From Rhizobium oryziradicis (lineage in GTDB: Bacteria; Pseudomonadota; Alphaproteobacteria; Rhizobiales; Rhizobiaceae): 64,000 nt of DNA. The stretch lies in the NCBI RefSeq assembly GCF_001939045.1, contig NZ_MKIM01000022.1, forward strand, positions 1 to 64,000, written 5' to 3'. Each line of letters begins with the position of its first letter. The stretch's first letter is position 1. The notes beneath the pieces are model-generated. The model ran no database searches, was not told where the DNA came from, and was given only the letters and a program-made list of their open reading frames with translations. The translations under genes and the position numbers were made by a program. Shown in pieces: positions 37,710-46,554 of this stretch.

Positions 37710-38633
37710 ATGACGGCACAACCTTCCAGTCTGCTGGCATCCATTCAGCTGGAATCTTTTGAATTCACACTCAAGGACATCCACTCCATCGATTTGGAAC
37801 AGTTGCACAGCCTGTCTGTCAGCGTCGGCTGGCCCCATCGCCTCGACGACCTTCGGTTTTTGCTGGCACATGGATCGGGATTCGCTGCGGTGGATTCCAT
37901 TGGCCGCGTTCTTGGCTCCGCGATGTCCTTTCCCATGGGCGGGGATTTTTCAACCATCGGCATGGTGATCACCTCGCCGCGCCTGCAAACCCAAGGCACG
38001 GGACGTTGGCTGATGGACCACGTGCTTGAAAATGTGAAAGGGCGGCGGCTGGGCCTCAACTCCACCCGTGCCGCAAAGCGGCTTTACAGCACAATGGGCT
38101 TCACCGCAGAAGCCACTGTGTTTCAATGTCAGGGGCAAGCGACATTGCCCGCCGCGCAAAAGGGCCAGCCAGAGGCTCTGCCACCATCAACGCAGCTGCG
38201 CGCCATCACCCCCGATGATCTGGAAGAGATCATTGCCCTTGATCACCTCGCTTATCGTGCACCGCGCGCGGTATTGCTGTCGCAGCTTCTTCCTCTTTCC
38301 AAAGGGGGCGCGCTGATCCGCGACAATAAAATTATTGCTTTTTCTCTGATCCGTCCTTTTGGTCGCGGATATGTGATTGGGCCGATTGTGGCCTCCTCCG
38401 ATGAGGAGGCAATTGCGGTGACACGGCCCCATATTGCCTCTCATGAGGGGCGGTTTTTACGCATCGATACGCGGGAAAAGTCCGTGCCTTTTGCCGAGTT
38501 TATAAGGCAATCCGGGCTGGAATTGTTTGATACCGTCACCACCATGTCGATGTATGGCCGGCTGCTCAACCCGGATCAAGAAAATGGTAAGGATGTGAAA
38601 ATTTTCGGCCTTGTAAGTCAAACACTGGGTTGA
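37710..38633 (+). CDS. GNAT acetyltransferase with C-terminal YitH/HolE-like domain
   Basis: A 307-residue protein with an N-terminal GNAT domain. The acetyl-CoA loop is near [16 protein letters not shown] (about residues 90-105), followed by [16 protein letters not shown] second half ([35 protein letters not shown]) resembles the acetyltransferase-18 type domain found in YitH-like proteins. The substrate is unknown. GAGGGG eight bases before the ATG supports the start. It is not in an operon with identified partners. Confidence 0.78.
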   Translation: MTAQPSSLLASIQLESFEFTLKDIHSIDLEQLHSLSVSVGWPHRLDDLRFLLAHGSGFAAVDSIGRVLGSAMSFPMGGDFSTIGMVITSPRLQTQGTGRWLMDHVLENVKGRRLGLNSTRAAKRLYSTMGFTAEATVFQCQGQATLPAAQKGQPEALPPSTQLRAITPDDLEEIIALDHLAYRAPRAVLLSQLLPLSKGGALIRDNKIIAFSLIRPFGRGYVIGPIVASSDEEAIAVTRPHIASHEGRFLRIDTREKSVPFAEFIRQSGLELFDTVTTMSMYGRLLNPDQENGKDVKIFGLVSQTLG

Positions 38634-38753
38634 CTATCAAGGGCAGACAATCGTAAAGCCCCACTCCCTTTGAAACGCTTCGTTAAGATCAATAGCTTAG
38701 CAGCGCCCATCCCGGCACCTCCCTTGTCGGGCTATTCATGAGTTGCGAGTAAT

Positions 38754-39239
38754 ATGCCCCGATTGTCACCTTCCGCTCCGATATTCCTTCGGAAAATAGA
38801 GAGTTTTTGCGATGTGCGGCTTGCACCCGTCCTTGCAAAAGAAGATTACGAAAACCTGCGCAGCTATATGCTGGATCTGGTTGTGCGTCAGGCTTTGCCC
38901 CCTTTGCATGGCGGCCGTCCAAACTGGAAAGAAATTGGCTCGACCTGTCTTTTGACCGGCGACGGCCTGAAGGTCGCACGTCGTGAAGGTCGCCACGCTT
39001 TTGAAGCCATCATGCGCTGGGTTGCTCTGGCCGCAAAGGCCAAGGAAGCACCCGTTGCAGCACCTGCGCCCGCCCCTGTGGCAACCAAAACCATCATTCG
39101 CCCCGTTGGCATGCGCACCCTGTCAGCCAACACCAATCGCCGCGCCCCTGAAGCACAAGTGTCGCGGATGCAAAAGCCCATGATGGCAGGCGTCAAGCCC
39201 GCGCAAACCATGGTGCAGAAAAAAGCAGCCAGCCGCTAA
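38754..39239 (+). CDS. Hypothetical protein with basic, Ala/Pro-rich tail
   Basis: A 161-residue protein I do not recognise with confidence. Residues ~25-95 are predicted helical (LAKEDYENLRSYMLDLVVRQ, then LPPLHGGRPNWKEIG, then RREGRHAFEAIMRWVALAAK). The PPLHGGRPxWKEI stretch recalls an N-terminal segment seen in some rhizobial tyrosine recombinases. The tail from about residue 98 is Ala/Pro-rich and then strongly basic (TNRRAPEAQ, KKAASR). It might bind nucleic acid. It lacks an integrase catalytic domain, so it is at most a remnant or stand-alone domain. Codon use appears normal. Confidence 0.5.
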   Translation: MPRLSPSAPIFLRKIESFCDVRLAPVLAKEDYENLRSYMLDLVVRQALPPLHGGRPNWKEIGSTCLLTGDGLKVARREGRHAFEAIMRWVALAAKAKEAPVAAPAPAPVATKTIIRPVGMRTLSANTNRRAPEAQVSRMQKPMMAGVKPAQTMVQKKAASR

Positions 39240-39269
39240 GCTTACCCAAGTCGCTAGGCTTATTGTGAT

Positions 39270-39292
39270 AACCGGCCCACCACGGGCCGGTT
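39270..39292. terminator. Hairpin between convergent genes
   Basis: AACCGGCCC (39270-39278) pairs perfectly with GGGCCGGTT (39284-39292) around loop ACCAC. It lies between the ends of the hypothetical gene (plus) and the GntR gene (minus), which suits a bidirectional terminator, but neither side has a good U-run. Confidence 0.5.
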
Positions 39293-39308
39293 GCGTCACC
39301 CCATAAAG

Positions 39309-39974
39309 TTACCGCGCAGGCTCAACAGCGCGTGCAAATGCGGCAAGAACGGTGCGCTCGGACAACATCAGATAAGCCTCCAGTGCAGATGCGGCTTCCG
39401 CCGGTTTTCCTTCCAACAAAAGCGCCAAAATCGCTGCATTTTGATCCACATAGGGCACATGCAGCAATTCCGGATCATCCAGAAGCCCAAAACTCAGCCG
39501 CAATTCAGCAGCAATGCGGGCATAAAATTCACTGAGGCGCACACTGTCGGCCAGATCAACAATGGCGGCATGAAACAGCATATTGGCGCTGCCCATACCC
39601 ATCCAGTCCTGATGTCTGCGGCACTCTTTCGCCACATCCACCGCTTCCCCCATGCGCGCGACCGCCGGGTGGTTGGGATAGGATTGGGCGAGCGCCTTGC
39701 ACTCGACCAATCGACGCACACGATAAATATCGATAATCGAGGCCATGCTGGGTGTGGCGACAAACACCCCTCGGTTAGGCTCATGGCGCAACAAACCATC
39801 CTTGGTCAGCAGGCGAAAAGCTTCGCGCAACGAATTTCGTGACACATCAAGCCGGGTGCTGAGTGCTTCTTCAGACAGCCTTTGGCCGGGTCGCAGCTCC
39901 CCCGCAATCAGCTTGTTGCGAATGCGCTGCGCCAATCTCTCGGCGAGCGTGAGGCTTGCTATATCCTGCGTCAT
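39309..39974 (-). CDS. GntR family regulator (FadR/FCD type) of the 5-oxoprolinase operon
   Basis: A 221-residue regulator. The winged HTH (LAERLAQRIRNKLIAGELRP, then RLSEEALSTRLDVSRNSLRE) is followed by an all-helical FCD ligand domain (VRRLVECKALAQ, MLFHAAIVDLADS, AILALLLEGK). The start at MTQDIASLTL has AGAAGGG upstream. It is divergent from the NRAMP-pxpA operon. A perfect palindrome at 40165-40183 lies between them and fits the TTGTnnnACAA pattern of GntR operators, so it probably represses that operon and may respond to 5-oxoproline or a related acid. Confidence 0.87.
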   Translation of the reverse strand: MTQDIASLTLAERLAQRIRNKLIAGELRPGQRLSEEALSTRLDVSRNSLREAFRLLTKDGLLRHEPNRGVFVATPSMASIIDIYRVRRLVECKALAQSYPNHPAVARMGEAVDVAKECRRHQDWMGMGSANMLFHAAIVDLADSVRLSEFYARIAAELRLSFGLLDDPELLHVPYVDQNAAILALLLEGKPAEAASALEAYLMLSERTVLAAFARAVEPAR

Positions 39975-40164
39975 GCATGTCCCTTCTGCCAAAATCTCTC
40001 TCAAGAGTCCGGCTGATCTCCCATAGGCCGACTATTACCAGACCGGTCAACGCTGGCAAGCAACAGCCGTTTCAAGGCTCGATATTGCACCAATAGCGGG
40101 CAGTTTTCGCTTAAAATTTGGGCAAATCGCTTGCATAATATACAGAATGCGGCAGAATTGCGGA

Positions 40165-40183
40165 AATATTGTTGAACAATATT
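40165..40183. promoter_or_regulatory. Palindromic operator for the GntR regulator
   Basis: AATATTGTT-G-AACAATATT is a perfect 19-base palindrome in the spacer between the divergent GntR gene and the 5-oxoprolinase operon. The core TTGTTGAACAA has the T-GT-N3-AC-A form bound by FadR/FCD regulators. It lies about 85 bases upstream of the likely transporter start, consistent with promoter overlap. Confidence 0.65.
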
Positions 40184-40268
40184 GACCATTTTGTAAAACA
40201 TGGCAGATTAATTTCATGAATCATTCGCAGAGGGGCGAATGAACAAGACTGCTCACCGGAGATATTCC

Positions 40269-41540
40269 ATGGAACAGAGCTCATTGCCTGCAAGCGGCCC
40301 ACAGAAGGCAGCAAGCGGCGGACTGATACACACCGCAAAATCGCGCCGCGCATCGCTGGTTGCCGCTATCTTTCTCATGGCCACATCGGCCATTGGTCCG
40401 GGCTTTATTACCCAGACGGCCACATTCACCTCCAAAATGGGAGCCGCTTTTGCCTTTGGCATTCTGGCCTCGATCCTGATTGATTTTGTGGTGCAGCTGA
40501 ATATCTGGCGCATCGTCACCTTGACCCGCATGCGCGCCTCCGACATTGCCAATGCCGCCATTCCTGGCTCTGGCTATGTTCTGGCGGTACTCGTCATCAT
40601 CGGCGGGCTGTTTTTCAACATCGGCAATATTGGCGGCACAGGTCTTGGCCTGAATGCGCTGTTTGGCCTTGATGTCAAATGGGGCGGTGCCATCAGCGCG
40701 CTGATTTCCATCGGCATTTTCCTGTCAAAGCGCGCAGGTGTTGCGGTGGACCGCTTCATTGTCGGCGCTGGCATCATGATGATCGCGCTGACGGTTTATG
40801 TTGCCTACGCCTCCAATCCACCGCTGGGTGAGGCGCTGCGCCAAACAATTTTGCCAGACACCATCAGTTTTGCCACCATTACCACCATTGTTGGCGGCAC
40901 CGTGGGTGGTTACATCACCTATTCGGGCGCGCACCGCCTGCTTGATCGCGACATGGTCGGCATTGAAAACCTGCCAGCCGTCAATCGCGCCGCCCTCACC
41001 GGCATCGCTGCCACGGGCATTATGCGCTATGTGCTGTTTCTTGCCATTCTCGGCGTTGTTGCCAGCGGCGTTGTCATCGACGTATCCGGCAAGTCTGCCA
41101 ATCCCGCAGCGCAGGCTTTTCAGGCGGCCGCGGGTTCGGTGGGCCTTCGCCTGTTTGGTCTGATTTTCTGGGCAGCCGCCGTCACCAGCGTGATTGGTGC
41201 GGCTTATACGTCTGTGTCCTTCCTAACAGTCTTCAAACAAGACATGAGCGAGCGCGCCCGCAATATTGCAACAGTGATCTTCATTGCCTTTTCGCTGCTT
41301 TGCTTCGTGTTGATGACCACCACGCCCGCCGCCATGCTGGTGTTTGTCGGTGGCCTGAACGGCTTGATCCTGCCGATTGGCCTGAGCATTTTCATCTATG
41401 CCGGGTGGGCACGCTCTGATCTCATGGGTGGTTATCGCTATCCGCGCTGGTTGCTGATTTTGGGCGCGCTGACCTGCGCATTGACATGGTATATGGCCGC
41501 CAATTCTGTTGGCCCTATCTTTGCGCTTTTGAGCAAATAA
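40269..41540 (+). CDS. NRAMP-like transporter of the YcsG type
   Basis: A 423-residue membrane protein with about eleven hydrophobic segments. The first membrane segment holds AIFLMATSAIGPGFITQTAT, which resembles NRAMP TM1 but lacks the DPG metal-binding motif. A divalent metal substrate is therefore doubtful. The Bacillus subtilis homologue YcsG lies in the ycsF/kipIA (5-oxoprolinase) cluster, and the same context here suggests uptake of 5-oxoproline or a related compound. CGGAG seven bases before the ATG supports this start. An earlier ATG at 40239 is possible. Confidence 0.82.
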   Translation: MEQSSLPASGPQKAASGGLIHTAKSRRASLVAAIFLMATSAIGPGFITQTATFTSKMGAAFAFGILASILIDFVVQLNIWRIVTLTRMRASDIANAAIPGSGYVLAVLVIIGGLFFNIGNIGGTGLGLNALFGLDVKWGGAISALISIGIFLSKRAGVAVDRFIVGAGIMMIALTVYVAYASNPPLGEALRQTILPDTISFATITTIVGGTVGGYITYSGAHRLLDRDMVGIENLPAVNRAALTGIAATGIMRYVLFLAILGVVASGVVIDVSGKSANPAAQAFQAAAGSVGLRLFGLIFWAAAVTSVIGAAYTSVSFLTVFKQDMSERARNIATVIFIAFSLLCFVLMTTTPAAMLVFVGGLNGLILPIGLSIFIYAGWARSDLMGGYRYPRWLLILGALTCALTWYMAANSVGPIFALLSK

Positions 41541-41552
41541 GGAGGAAATCTC

Positions 41553-42317
41553 ATGGCATCGATTGATCTGAACAGTGACCTCGGCGAAAGTTTTGGCGCG
41601 TGGAGCATGGGCGATGATAGCGCCATGCTGTTCATCGTCTCCAGCGCCAATATTGCCTGCGGCTTTCATGCGGGCGATCCGTCCGGTATTTTCAAAACCG
41701 TGAAGGCAGCAGCCGACAACAATGTGTCCATCGGTGCCCATGTTTCCTACCCTGATCGCGTCGGCTTTGGCCGACGCGACATGGACGTGACCTATGATGA
41801 GTTGGTGGCCGATGTGATCTACCAGATCGGTGCCCTCAAGGGCATTGCGGCAGCTGCTGGAACTTTGGTGCGCTACGTCAAACCGCATGGCGCGCTCTAT
41901 AACCGCATTGCCAATGACGCCAAGCAGGGTCAAGCCGTGATTGATGCCATCAAGGCCATTGACGGCTCGCTGGTCCTGATGGGCCTTGCCAATGCCCCCA
42001 TTCTGGAACTGGCACAAAAATCCGGCCTTGCCACCGTGGCAGAAGCCTTTGCCGATCGCGCCTATACACCGCAAGGTCAGCTTGTGTCCCGGCGTGAGGC
42101 TGGGGCCGTGCTGCATGATGCCGATGAAATTGCCCGCCGCATGGTGCAACTCGCCACGCAAGGCACGCTGCAAGCCATTGATGGCAGCGTGATCAAAATC
42201 GAGGCGCAATCGATCTGCGTCCATGGCGATAGCCCCGGCGCGGTCGCCATTGCCCGCGAGATTGCAGCTCAGTTCAAGGCGAGCGGCATCACTGTTGAAC
42301 CCTTTGCAAAGGCTTGA
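41553..42317 (+). CDS. pxpA: 5-oxoprolinase subunit A
   Basis: The LamB/YcsF-type subunit of the three-component ATP-dependent 5-oxoprolinase, which opens 5-oxo-L-proline to glutamate. The 254-residue protein has the family start [12 protein letters not shown] and the motifs [34 protein letters not shown] and [12 protein letters not shown]. The strong ribosome site AAGGAGGAA precedes the ATG. It is directly downstream of the transporter gene and three bases upstream of the DUF1445 gene. Confidence 0.93.
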   Translation: MASIDLNSDLGESFGAWSMGDDSAMLFIVSSANIACGFHAGDPSGIFKTVKAAADNNVSIGAHVSYPDRVGFGRRDMDVTYDELVADVIYQIGALKGIAAAAGTLVRYVKPHGALYNRIANDAKQGQAVIDAIKAIDGSLVLMGLANAPILELAQKSGLATVAEAFADRAYTPQGQLVSRREAGAVLHDADEIARRMVQLATQGTLQAIDGSVIKIEAQSICVHGDSPGAVAIAREIAAQFKASGITVEPFAKA

Positions 42318-42320
42318 CCG

Positions 42321-43127
42321 ATGATAGCTCTGGACCATCTCCGCCACGTGAACGTGGAACCCGCCCGCCTTGCCCGCGAAAGCTATCGGGCAGGCAAGGT
42401 TGTGCCCACCTCCGGCATCGCCCCCGGCTTTACCCAGGCCAATATGATTGTGCTGCCGCGTGATTGGGCCTTTGATTTTCTGCTCTATGCCCAACGCAAT
42501 CCCAAAGCCTGCCCGGTGCTGGATGTGTCTGATCCCGGCTCACACAGCACGGTGCTGGCTGCGGGTGCGGATCTGCGCAAAGATATTCCACTTTACCGCA
42601 TCTGGCGCGATGGCAAGCTGGCCGAAGAAACGGCCGATGCTTCAGCTGCATGGGCCGAACATACTGATCTGGTTAGCTTTTTGATTGGCTGTAGCTTCAC
42701 GTTTGAAACGCCCATGGTTGAGGCTGGCATTGAAATCCGCCACATGACCGACAAGTGCAATGTGCCGATGTATCTCACCAACCAGCCTTGCCGCCCTGCG
42801 GGTCGGCTGCACGGCAATATGGTGGTGTCCATGCGACCGATTCCGGCCAATCGCGTTGCCGATGCCGCGATGATTTCCGGACGTTTTCCCTCTGTGCACG
42901 GATCACCCGTGCATATAGGCGCACCGGAGCTGATTGGCGTTACAGACATCTCGAAACCCGATTTTGGCGATGCGGTGCGGATTAAACCCGGCGAAGTGCC
43001 AGTGTTCTGGGCCTGCGGTGTCACCCCACAAGCGGCAGTGATGGCCTCCGGTGTGCCTTTCGCCATCACCCATGCGCCGGGCCATATGTTCATCACGGAT
43101 ATTCCCGATTCCGCCTATCACGCCTGA
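42321..43127 (+). CDS. DUF1445 (YcsI/D-glutamate cyclase-like) putative hydro-lyase
   Basis: A 268-residue protein of the YcsI family, with [58 protein letters not shown] and the C-terminal [11 protein letters not shown]. Members are annotated as putative hydro-lyases. The family is also a domain of the mitochondrial protein that interconverts D-glutamate and 5-oxo-D-proline. In B. subtilis ycsI accompanies ycsF and kipIA, as here. A role in supplying or racemising the 5-oxoproline pool is plausible but not shown. It lies between pxpA and the fused pxpBC. Confidence 0.85.
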   Translation: MIALDHLRHVNVEPARLARESYRAGKVVPTSGIAPGFTQANMIVLPRDWAFDFLLYAQRNPKACPVLDVSDPGSHSTVLAAGADLRKDIPLYRIWRDGKLAEETADASAAWAEHTDLVSFLIGCSFTFETPMVEAGIEIRHMTDKCNVPMYLTNQPCRPAGRLHGNMVVSMRPIPANRVADAAMISGRFPSVHGSPVHIGAPELIGVTDISKPDFGDAVRIKPGEVPVFWACGVTPQAAVMASGVPFAITHAPGHMFITDIPDSAYHA

Positions 43128-43134
43128 GGTGTTC

Positions 43135-44730
43135 ATGCGCTTTCTCCCTGTCAGCCTCACGACCATTCTGGTTGAGCTTGTCGATCTTGATGAAACCTTG
43201 GCGCTGTTTGCCTCGCTGCAAGCCAATCCCGTGGCGGGCATTCAAGACATGGTGCCCGCTGCCCGCACTTTGATGATCCGCTATCAGCGGGAAATCATCA
43301 GCACGGAGACCTTGGCAAGCGAGATCAGTACCCGCGATCTCTCTGCCAAGCTGAAGCCATCGGACCATTTGGTCGACATCCCTGTGACCTATGACGGCGA
43401 AGATTTGGCCGATGTCGCAGAGCTGACGGGTTTAAGTATCGAAGAGGTCATCCGTCGCCATACCGAAAGCACGTTTACCGTTGCCTTCTGCGGATTTGCC
43501 CCCGGCTTTGGCTATCTGGTGGGTGGCGATCCGGCTTTGCATGTGCCACGCCGCAAAAGCCCACGCACCCGCATTCCCGCCGGAGCCGTTGCTCTGGCAG
43601 GCAATTTCAGCGGTGTTTATCCGCAAGCCAGCCCCGGCGGATGGCAAATCATTGGTGTTACCCCGCTTAAAATGTGGGACCTGAGCCGTGATCCGCCAGC
43701 GCTGTTTCAACCGGGCCATCAAGTGCGCTTTAGCGATATGGCGAAGTCCGCGAAGGTCTATGATCTTCCGGCTGAGATCAGCACCATAAGTGCCGAATCT
43801 CTTGAAGATACGGCACATTTCAAGGTGTTGGCAGCGCCCATGCCAGCAGTGTTTCAGGATTTGGGTCGATTTGGCCAAACTGGGCAAGGTGTCTCCGCCT
43901 CTGGTGCGCTGGATCAATCGGCCTTGAAATCTGCCAACCGGGTGGTTGGTAATCCGGTGGGCACAGGCTGTCTTGAGATCACCCTTGGCGGCTTTTCGTT
44001 TGAGAGTACGGCGCGGGCGGTGATTGCCTTCACGGGCGCACCCTGCCCTATCTCTATTTGCGATACCAAAGGCCGCGTTCAGGACGCATCACCCTATCAA
44101 CCAATCGCGTTGGAAGCGGGCGACGTTGTCACGCTTGGTCAGCCAACGGCTGGAATGCGCAGCTATCTGGCGGTGCGCAGTGGTTTTAAAGTGAAACCCG
44201 TGCTGGGCAGTGCTGCCACCGATACGCTGGCTGTGGTGGGGCCTGATCCTGTCACCACTGGAACCATTCTGGCTTTGGCAGAAGACACCACAGCCCTCAC
44301 CAGCGTCTCGCTCACAGAAGCGCCCACCTTTGCCTTGCCTACAGCAGGCGATATCGTGACGCTGGACGTGGTTCTTGGGCCCCGCACCGACTGGTTTACC
44401 GAAAAGGGCCTGAGCACCCTCACCGACCAGCTCTGGCAGGTAACGCCGCAATCCAGCCGCGTTGGCATTCGTCTTGCGGGCGATGTGGCGCTGGAGCGCT
44501 TTGATAGCAAGGAACTGCCCAGCGAGGGCACCGCCACCGGAGCCATTCAGGTGCCCCATAGCGGCCAGCCGGTGCTGTTTTTGGCCGATCACCCGCTTAC
44601 GGGCGGGTATCCGGTGATTGGCGCGGTTGCCGAATACCATCTCGATCTGGCCGGACAAATCCCGATCAATGCCAAAATTCGTTTTCGGCCCATCGCGCCC
44701 TTTGGCGAGATCGCCCCGAACAAGCCATAA
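43135..44730 (+). CDS. pxpBC: Fused 5-oxoprolinase subunits B and C
   Basis: A 531-residue fusion. Residues ~1-210 are the PxpB/KipI domain (VEIPVTYDGEDLADVAELTG-like segment, CGFAPGFGYLVGGDPALHVP, RIPAGAVALAGNFSGVYPQA split by PSGGW-type PGGWQIIG). Residues ~240-525 are the PxpC/KipA domain (FQDLGRFGQTGQGVSASGALD, then SRVGIRLAGDV and the late PVLFLADHPLTGGYPVIG). In B. subtilis these are separate proteins. Fusion fixes a 1:1 ratio. The start at MRFLPVSLTT follows the upstream stop by seven bases. It acts with PxpA on 5-oxoproline. Confidence 0.92.
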   Translation: MRFLPVSLTTILVELVDLDETLALFASLQANPVAGIQDMVPAARTLMIRYQREIISTETLASEISTRDLSAKLKPSDHLVDIPVTYDGEDLADVAELTGLSIEEVIRRHTESTFTVAFCGFAPGFGYLVGGDPALHVPRRKSPRTRIPAGAVALAGNFSGVYPQASPGGWQIIGVTPLKMWDLSRDPPALFQPGHQVRFSDMAKSAKVYDLPAEISTISAESLEDTAHFKVLAAPMPAVFQDLGRFGQTGQGVSASGALDQSALKSANRVVGNPVGTGCLEITLGGFSFESTARAVIAFTGAPCPISICDTKGRVQDASPYQPIALEAGDVVTLGQPTAGMRSYLAVRSGFKVKPVLGSAATDTLAVVGPDPVTTGTILALAEDTTALTSVSLTEAPTFALPTAGDIVTLDVVLGPRTDWFTEKGLSTLTDQLWQVTPQSSRVGIRLAGDVALERFDSKELPSEGTATGAIQVPHSGQPVLFLADHPLTGGYPVIGAVAEYHLDLAGQIPINAKIRFRPIAPFGEIAPNKP

Positions 44731-44751
44731 AAAGACAGAGAGGAACACGCT

Positions 44752-46488
44752 ATGAAGAAAGTTCTGATTGCCAACCGGGGCGAAATTGCCGTTCGCATCA
44801 TCCGCGCCTGCCGCGATTATGGCCTGCAATCGATTGCCGTCTATGCTGACCCCGATATGGATGCACTGTTTGTGACGCTGGCCGATGAGGCCTATGGGCT
44901 GGATGGCGTGCGGCCTGCGGAAACCTATCTGGATATTGATAAGCTGATTGCCATTGCCAAGCGCTCTGGTGCCGATGCCGTCCACCCCGGCTATGGCTTT
45001 CTCTCTGAGCGGGCCGAATTTGCCCGCGCCGTGATCGATGCCGGTCTCATCTGGATTGGCCCCGACCCAGAGGTGATTGAGGTGCTGGGCGATAAAGTCG
45101 CCGCCCGACGTTTGGCGCTTAAAGTTGGCGCGCCTTTGGCCGCTGGCAGCGATGGCCCGGTTGACTCTGCTGCCGAGGTAATCGAATTTGCCAAGCAACA
45201 CGGCCTTCCCGTGGCCATCAAGGCGGCCCACGGCGGTGGCGGGCGCGGCATCAAGGTCGTGCGCAATATGGAAGAAATTTCCGAGTCGTACGATTCGGCA
45301 GTGCGCGAAGCGGTTGCCGCCTTTGGCCGTGGCGAGTGTTTTCTGGAGCGCTTCCTCGACCGCCCCCGCCATATCGAAGCGCAGATTTTGGCCGACAAGC
45401 ATGGCACTGTGCTGGTTCTCGGCACCCGCGATTGCTCGCTACAGAGGCGAAACCAGAAGCTGGTGGAAGAAGCCCCGGCCCCGTTTTTGAGCGACGCACA
45501 GCGCCAATCCATCCACGATTCCGCCAAAGCGATTTGCGCAGCCGCTGGCTATAGTGGTGCTGGCACGGTGGAATTCCTGTTGGGCGTGGATGGCACCATT
45601 TCCTTCCTCGAAGTCAACACCCGCCTTCAGGTGGAACACCCGGTGACGGAAGAAACCACGGGGATTGATCTGGTCATCGAGCAATTCCGCATTGCCGAGG
45701 GACGAAAGCTTCGCATCAGTGAGACGCCCGTTCCGCGCGGCCATTCCATCGAATTTCGCATCAATGCGGAAGATCCCGGTCGTGGCTTTCTGCCAACCCC
45801 CGGCACCATCACCCGGTTTGAGGCACCCTCAGGCCCCGGCGTGCGGCTGGATAGCGGTGTGGTCAGTGGCTCGACAATTCCAGGCGTGTACGATTCGCTG
45901 ATGGCAAAATTGATTGTCACCGGCCCCACCCGCGAAGATGCCTTGAAGCGGGCGCGACGGGCCTTGAAGGAATTCAAGATCGAGGGCGTGGCAACCGTTC
46001 TGCCCTTCCACCGCGCCGCCATGGAGGCCGTTGATTTCATTGGTGATCAGGGTTTCAACGTCCACACCCGCTGGATCGAAACTGATTTCACGGAACGACT
46101 GCCGGCCGAGCAACGGCCTGAGCCCTTGCAGAGCAGTTCCATCATCCGCACCCCCATCGAGATCGACGGGAAATTGCATATGCTTGGCCTTCCAGCCCAA
46201 TTTCTGGCTGGGCGCGGCAGCCTCGGCACCAACAATGATGATGCATTCGCCCCGAAGCCGTCATCTGCAGAGGACAAGGGTGCTGTCACGGCTCCGATTT
46301 CGGGCACACTCCAGAGCCTCAAAGTCAGCGATGGTGCGGCAGTATCAGCAGGCGACCTATTGGCCGTGATGGAAGCCATGAAAATGGAGACACCCATCAC
46401 CGCACCCGTCAATGGTGTGGTGACGATTGTCGCCGCAGAAGGTGAGTATCTTAACGCAGGCGCGGTGCTTCTGCGCATTACCGCTTAA
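44752..46488 (+). CDS. Biotin carboxylase fused to biotin carboxyl carrier domain
   Basis: A 578-residue protein. An N-terminal biotin carboxylase ([23 protein letters not shown]-grasp loop [11 protein letters not shown] near residue 162; [15 protein letters not shown] near 286) is followed by a linker and a C-terminal biotinyl domain with AVMEAMKME (biotin lysine K544). Such alpha subunits need a carboxyltransferase partner, but none is adjacent. GAGAGGA precedes the ATG. Biotin carboxylase genes are often found in pxp operons, where their role is unclear. It closes this operon, followed by a strong terminator. Confidence 0.9.
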   Translation: MKKVLIANRGEIAVRIIRACRDYGLQSIAVYADPDMDALFVTLADEAYGLDGVRPAETYLDIDKLIAIAKRSGADAVHPGYGFLSERAEFARAVIDAGLIWIGPDPEVIEVLGDKVAARRLALKVGAPLAAGSDGPVDSAAEVIEFAKQHGLPVAIKAAHGGGGRGIKVVRNMEEISESYDSAVREAVAAFGRGECFLERFLDRPRHIEAQILADKHGTVLVLGTRDCSLQRRNQKLVEEAPAPFLSDAQRQSIHDSAKAICAAAGYSGAGTVEFLLGVDGTISFLEVNTRLQVEHPVTEETTGIDLVIEQFRIAEGRKLRISETPVPRGHSIEFRINAEDPGRGFLPTPGTITRFEAPSGPGVRLDSGVVSGSTIPGVYDSLMAKLIVTGPTREDALKRARRALKEFKIEGVATVLPFHRAAMEAVDFIGDQGFNVHTRWIETDFTERLPAEQRPEPLQSSSIIRTPIEIDGKLHMLGLPAQFLAGRGSLGTNNDDAFAPKPSSAEDKGAVTAPISGTLQSLKVSDGAAVSAGDLLAVMEAMKMETPITAPVNGVVTIVAAEGEYLNAGAVLLRITA

Positions 46489-46494
46489 TAGCGT

Positions 46495-46548
46495 TACAGC
46501 ACCGCGCGTTTTGAGACGCGCGGTGCTGTAATATTTTAAATTTTTTGC
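46495..46548 (+). terminator. Intrinsic terminator of the 5-oxoprolinase operon
   Basis: TACAGCACCGCGCGT (46495-46509) pairs perfectly with ACGCGCGGTGCTGTA (46516-46530) around loop TTTGAG, followed by ATATTTTAAATTTTTT. It is a long GC-rich stem right after the biotin carboxylase stop. The reverse strand exit is also weakly T-rich, so it may serve the convergent outer-membrane protein gene too. Confidence 0.88.
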
Positions 46549-46554
46549 AAAATT

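Noticed and set aside
41223-45402. Long minus-strand open frames (over 420 codons) opposite the pxp operon and biotin carboxylase
   Set aside because: The plus strand carries well-conserved enzymes with ribosome sites. The antisense translations are Gly/His/Arg-rich and unlike any protein.
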